NCBI GenBank assembly: GCA_021803025.1
Contig: JAJZQV010000019.1
Coordinates: 1 to 37,590, forward strand
Reading direction: 5' to 3'
Origin: Actinomycetes bacterium
GTDB lineage: Bacteria; Actinomycetota; Actinomycetes; Propionibacteriales; Propionibacteriaceae
DNA length: 37,590 nt
Shown here piece after piece: positions 34,773 through 37,590 of the stretch. The first letter of the stretch is position 1, and each line of letters starts with the position of its first letter. The notes beneath the pieces are model-generated. The model searched no databases. It was not told the DNA's origin and worked only from the letters and a program-made list of their open reading frames with translations. The position numbers were made by a program, and so were the translations under genes.

Positions 34773-35099
34773 ACCGACGACGACAAGGCTCTCCTCGTTG
34801 CGTACCTCACCAGCGCTCGCAGACACGTACGAGCCGTGCTCGACGGTGTCTTTGAGGCGGACCGTCACCGGCCGCTCGTACCGTCCGGCTGGTCCATGGT
34901 CGGGCTCGTCCAGCACCTGCCCTTCGACGTGGAGAGGTTCTGGTTCCGCGTGGTCATGACGGAACGCGTGGCCCGGAGACTGTTCAGGTTCCGGACTAGC
35001 TCATACCGGGTCCGGAACCTGGGTCCTTTCTACGGGACAGGGGCCTCCAGACCGGGGAGCGACACGCCGCGTACGGGTGAAGGGAGGGTGAAGGGATGA
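34773..35099 (+). pseudogene. truncated DinB-like (DUF664) gene relic
   Basis: A frame starting inside the glycosylase stop reads TDDDKALLVAYLTSARRH, VRAVLDGVFEADRHR, PLVPSGWSMVGLVQHLPF and DVERFWFRVVM, the N-terminal third of a DUF664/DinB four-helix protein (PSGW and HL...ERFWF are characteristic). No ATG, GTG or ribosome site is available. After about 65 residues the similarity ends in a terminator-like inverted repeat, and the metal-binding second half is absent. It is probably non-functional. Confidence 0.7.
34985..35021 (+). terminator. 12-bp perfect inverted repeat, likely terminator of the glycosylase unit
   Basis: CAGGTTCCGGAC (34985-34996) and GTCCGGAACCTG (35010-35021) are exact complements around a 13-nt loop, followed by CCTTTCT. 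It lies inside the DinB relic. Confidence 0.65.
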
Positions 35100-35185
35100 G
35101 ATTCCCTGTGATCCTGCCCTCGCCCTCGCGACTGTCCGGAGCCGCGGCTAGTGTGGTCACACGCCGGGTGTGCCGGCCGCAACCT

Positions 35186-35207
35186 CCCGGACCAACGGAG
35201 GTCCGGG
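35186..35207 (+). promoter_or_regulatory. leader hairpin ahead of the SRPBCC gene
   Basis: CCCGGACC (35186-35193) and GGTCCGGG (35200-35207) form an 8-bp stem ending 20 nt before the ATG. Its role (translation control or terminator relic) is unknown. A TAGTGT -10-like hexamer lies about 40 nt upstream. Confidence 0.45.
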
Positions 35208-35227
35208 CTCACGGATCGAGGTCAATC

Positions 35228-35632
35228 ATGACGGAGCTCATCGAGTCGGAGACCAAGGACACCACGCTGGTCGTCAGCCGCGCGGTGTCCCATCCCATCA
35301 AGTCCGTGTGGACCACCCTGCTCAGTCCGGCCGGCATGGAAGCCCTCCTCGGAGAAGGCGGCCAGCTCGGCGACAAGGGCGATGCCTGGCGCGCCGCCGA
35401 CGGCACGTACGGCGTGACCCGCAGCTTCCACCCGCTCGAGCAGATCCGTTTCTCCTGGCACAAGGACGAGGACTCCCCGCGATCCCTCGTGGACGTCCAC
35501 CTCATTCCGCAGGGTCCCGACGCGACCCTCATTGAGATCCGCCACGAGCACGTGGGGACAGACCTGAACCCGGCCGAGCTCGAGCAGCACTGGGAGGCCG
35601 CTCTCGACCGCATCAGCAACGACGCGCTCTGA
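35228..35632 (+). CDS. SRPBCC/AHSA1-like domain protein
   Basis: A 134-aa single-domain START-like protein. VSRAVSHPIKSVWTTLLSPAGMEALLG (helix-grip entry), EQIRFSWHKDEDSP, LVDVHLIPQG and ATLIEIRHEHVG followed by a long C-terminal helix HWEAALDRIS give the usual SRPBCC/AHSA1 order. Such proteins bind hydrophobic ligands or assist stress responses; no partner is evident. ATG 35228 has GAGG about 7 nt upstream, and the in-frame sequence before it is not coding-like. Confidence 0.8.
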   Translation: MTELIESETKDTTLVVSRAVSHPIKSVWTTLLSPAGMEALLGEGGQLGDKGDAWRAADGTYGVTRSFHPLEQIRFSWHKDEDSPRSLVDVHLIPQGPDATLIEIRHEHVGTDLNPAELEQHWEAALDRISNDAL

Positions 35633-35651
35633 GCCGGCCGCCGTTCGCCTG

Positions 35652-35675
35652 AGCCCAGCGGTGACGCGCTGGGCT
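35652..35675 (+). terminator. hairpin terminator after the SRPBCC gene
   Basis: AGCCCAGCG (35652-35660) pairs with CGCTGGGCT (35667-35675) around GTGACG, 20 bp after the stop. Bases 35676-35788 hold only the upstream region of the permease gene. Confidence 0.65.
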
Positions 35676-35788
35676 TCGCGGCTCCCGGAGCACGGGCCGT
35701 CAGGAACGCGTCAAGGTCTCGCATCCGGCCGTAGAGATCTCGCCAAGGCGTGCGACAGCAAGGATCGGGACACCGTGTAGTAGAGGCG

Positions 35789-37590
35789 TGACCAACCTGA
35801 CATTCAGGACGCCGAAGCGGTTGCTGGTCGGCAACCCGATGCGCTCCAACCAGATGGCAGAGACCCTCCTGCCCAAGCGCCTCGCGCTGCCGGTCTACTG
35901 CTCGGACCCGATCTCGTCCAACGCGTACGCGACGCAGGAGATCCTCCTCGTGCTCGCGCTCGGCGGCGCAGCGATGATCGTCGCCACGCCGTGGGTCGCC
36001 CTCGCGGTCGTCGCACTCCTGGGTCTCGTCGCTCTCAGCTACCGCCAGACCTGCTACGCCTACCCGGACGGCGGCGGCGCCTACGCGGTGAGCAAGGCGA
36101 ACCTCGGCCGCAACGCCTCGCTCATCGCGGCGGCCGCCCTGCTGGTCGACTACGTCATGACGGTCGCCGTCTCGGTCGCTGCGGGGGTCGAGAACCTCAC
36201 GTCCGCGTTCCCCGCGCTGGTTCCGTACACGGTCTGGATCTGCAGCCTCACGATCGTGGTCCTCATGGTCATGAACCTTCGCGGGGTACGGGAGTCGGGC
36301 ACGCTGTTCGCGATCCCGACGTACGGGTTCATGCTGAGCGTCTTCGTCATGCTGATCGTCGGCTTCTGGCGGGTCGTCACGGGCCACGCCCCGATCGCGG
36401 AGTCGGCGTCGCTGGGCTTCACGCAGAACAGTCCCGTCGGTGCAGCGCTCGTCATCCTGCTCCTGCGCGCGTTCGCCTCCGGATGTACGTCGCTGACCGG
36501 CGTCGAGGCTGTCAGCAATGGCGTCCCGACGTTCCGCAAGCCGAAGAGCCGCAACGCCGCGATCACGCTCATGACGATGGCCGGCCTCAGCATCACGATG
36601 ATGGGCGGCATCTCGGTCCTCAGCACGATCTCAGGCGTACACATCGCCGAGGAGCTGTCGACCCTCTCGGGCGTACCCGCCGGCTACCAGCAGCGGACCG
36701 TCCTCGCTCAGCTGTCGGCCGCCGTGTTCGGCAACAACACCGTCGGCTTCTTCGCCGTACAGCTCTCCACCGCGCTCATCCTGGCCCTCGCCGCGAACAC
36801 GGCTTTCAACGGCTTCCCGATCCTCGCGTCGATCCTCGCCGAGGACCGGTTCCTCCCCAAGCAGCTGACGCGACGCGGGGACCGGCTGGTGTTCAGCAAC
36901 GGCATCATCATGCTGTCCGCCATCGCGATGGGCCTCATCATCGCGTTCAACGGCTCGGTGACCCGGCTCATCCAGCTGTACATCCTCGGCGTCTTCGTGT
37001 CGTTCACGCTCAGCCAGTCGGGCATGGTCGTGTACTGGCGCCGTCAGGCCGCGGACAAGGGCTGGAGTCTGCGCCACCTCGGCTCCGCCCTCATCAACGG
37101 GATCGGGGCCCTCGCCACGGCCGTGGTCCTCGTCATCGTCCTCATCACGAAGTTCACGCACGGCGCGTACCTCGTCGTCATCGCGATGCCCGTCCTGTTC
37201 CTCCTGATGCTGCGGATCAGGGCGCACTACGCCAAGGTGTCGCGCCAGCTCGCGCCGAAGGCGGCCGGGATGATCCTGCCCAGCCGGATGCACGCGGTCG
37301 TCCTCATCAGCCAGGTCAACGAGCCGGCGCTCAAGGCGCTCGCGTTCGCCAAGGCGATCCGGCCGAGCACGATCACGGCCCTCCACGTCGACGTCAACCG
37401 GCGACGCACCGAGAAGCTCATGCGCGAGTGGTCCAGCCGTGAGATCAGCGTGCCGCTGCGGATCATCGCGTGCGACTACCGAGACCTCATCTCCCCGGTG
37501 ATCAGCTACCTCGCGCGGATCGAGATCGGCCCGCGCGACGTGGTCCAGGTGTTCGTCCCCGAGTACGTGACCGGCCACTGGTGGGAGGCG
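35789..37590 (+). CDS. APC-superfamily amino acid permease (partial, runs off the window)
   Basis: At least 600 residues, open at the window end. A short cytoplasmic N-terminus (TPKRLLVGNPMRSNQMAETL) precedes PVYCSDPISSNAYATQE, the typical broken first helix of APC transporters. About twelve membrane helices follow (to about residue 475), with YAYPDGGGAYAVSK, GVEAVSNGVPTFRKPKSRNA and ANTAFNGFPILASILAEDRFLPKQ. The soluble C-terminal part (from about 490: VVLISQVNEPALKALAFAKAI) resembles a universal-stress-like domain. It is similar in plan to M. tuberculosis Rv2690c, an uncharacterised permease; potassium or amino acid transport cannot be separated here. The start is GTG 35789; TAGTAG (35779-35784) is only 4 nt away, so the promoter is unclear. 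Confidence 0.85.

Noticed and set aside
35058-35078. Segment GCGACACGCCGCGTACGG resembling part of the 48-bp repeat
   Set aside because: Only the right inner arm and part of the centre match, with a 2-nt insertion; the other arms are missing, so chance similarity cannot be excluded.

Overview
The window is about 70% GC and gene-dense. Starts are mostly ATG/GTG, with many ATGA/GTGA stop-start overlaps and many leaderless starts (a TANNNT or CAGACT hexamer 6-7 nt before the start codon). It is chromosomal DNA of an actinobacterium. The backbone follows, as I recall it, the Mycobacterium tuberculosis Rv1008-Rv1026 order (tatD, ksgA, ispE, then the block glmU, prs, rplY, pth, then mfd, mazG, eno, ftsB-like, DUF501, ppx, tRNA-Leu). 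The family within Actinomycetota cannot be fixed from the sequence; Propionibacteriales or Micrococcales are reasonable guesses.

Layout. 1-2038: a phosphate-type two-component pair (senX3-regX3) behind a tandem-repeat PHO-like box. 2077-5385: tatD-ksgA-ispE and a MarR regulator; the rpfB that often lies between tatD and ksgA is absent. 5657-8051 (minus): a multi-pass GT-C-like membrane protein and a TetR regulator. 8218-13650: aromatic/aspartate aminotransferase, tRNA-Gln, glmU-prs, rplY-pth. 13940-16738: a GH78 alpha-L-rhamnosidase inserted in the housekeeping block. 16861-21609: mfd, a SurA-N-like lipoprotein and mazG. 21612-23574 (minus): a three-gene coupled ABC-2 exporter operon, next to what looks like the last 40 codons of a lost WS/DGAT acyltransferase. 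23851-27863: flavodoxin-like protein, eno, then ftsB-DUF501-ppx coupled by ATGA overlaps and ending in a short UAA tRNA. 27987-30080: a thioredoxin plus CoA-disulfide reductase/rhodanese operon whose promoter carries two CsoR/CstR-type dyads. 30195-37590: BI-1/YccA protein, Nudix hydrolase, zinc metallopeptidase, lipoprotein, 3-methyladenine glycosylase, a truncated DinB relic, an SRPBCC protein and the start of an APC permease that runs off the end.

The most notable signals are: (1) a 48-bp structured repeat present three times, each copy 34-53 bp after the end of a transcription unit and each where conserved synteny gives way to accessory genes; (2) the trx/CoADR-Rhd operon with one operator in the -35/-10 spacer and one just upstream of -35, suggesting persulfide- or copper-responsive control by a repressor not encoded here; (3) a 74-nt tRNA with anticodon UAA but a class I variable loop; (4) a consistent leaderless-promoter signature that fixes many start codons; (5) decayed gene relics at accessory boundaries.
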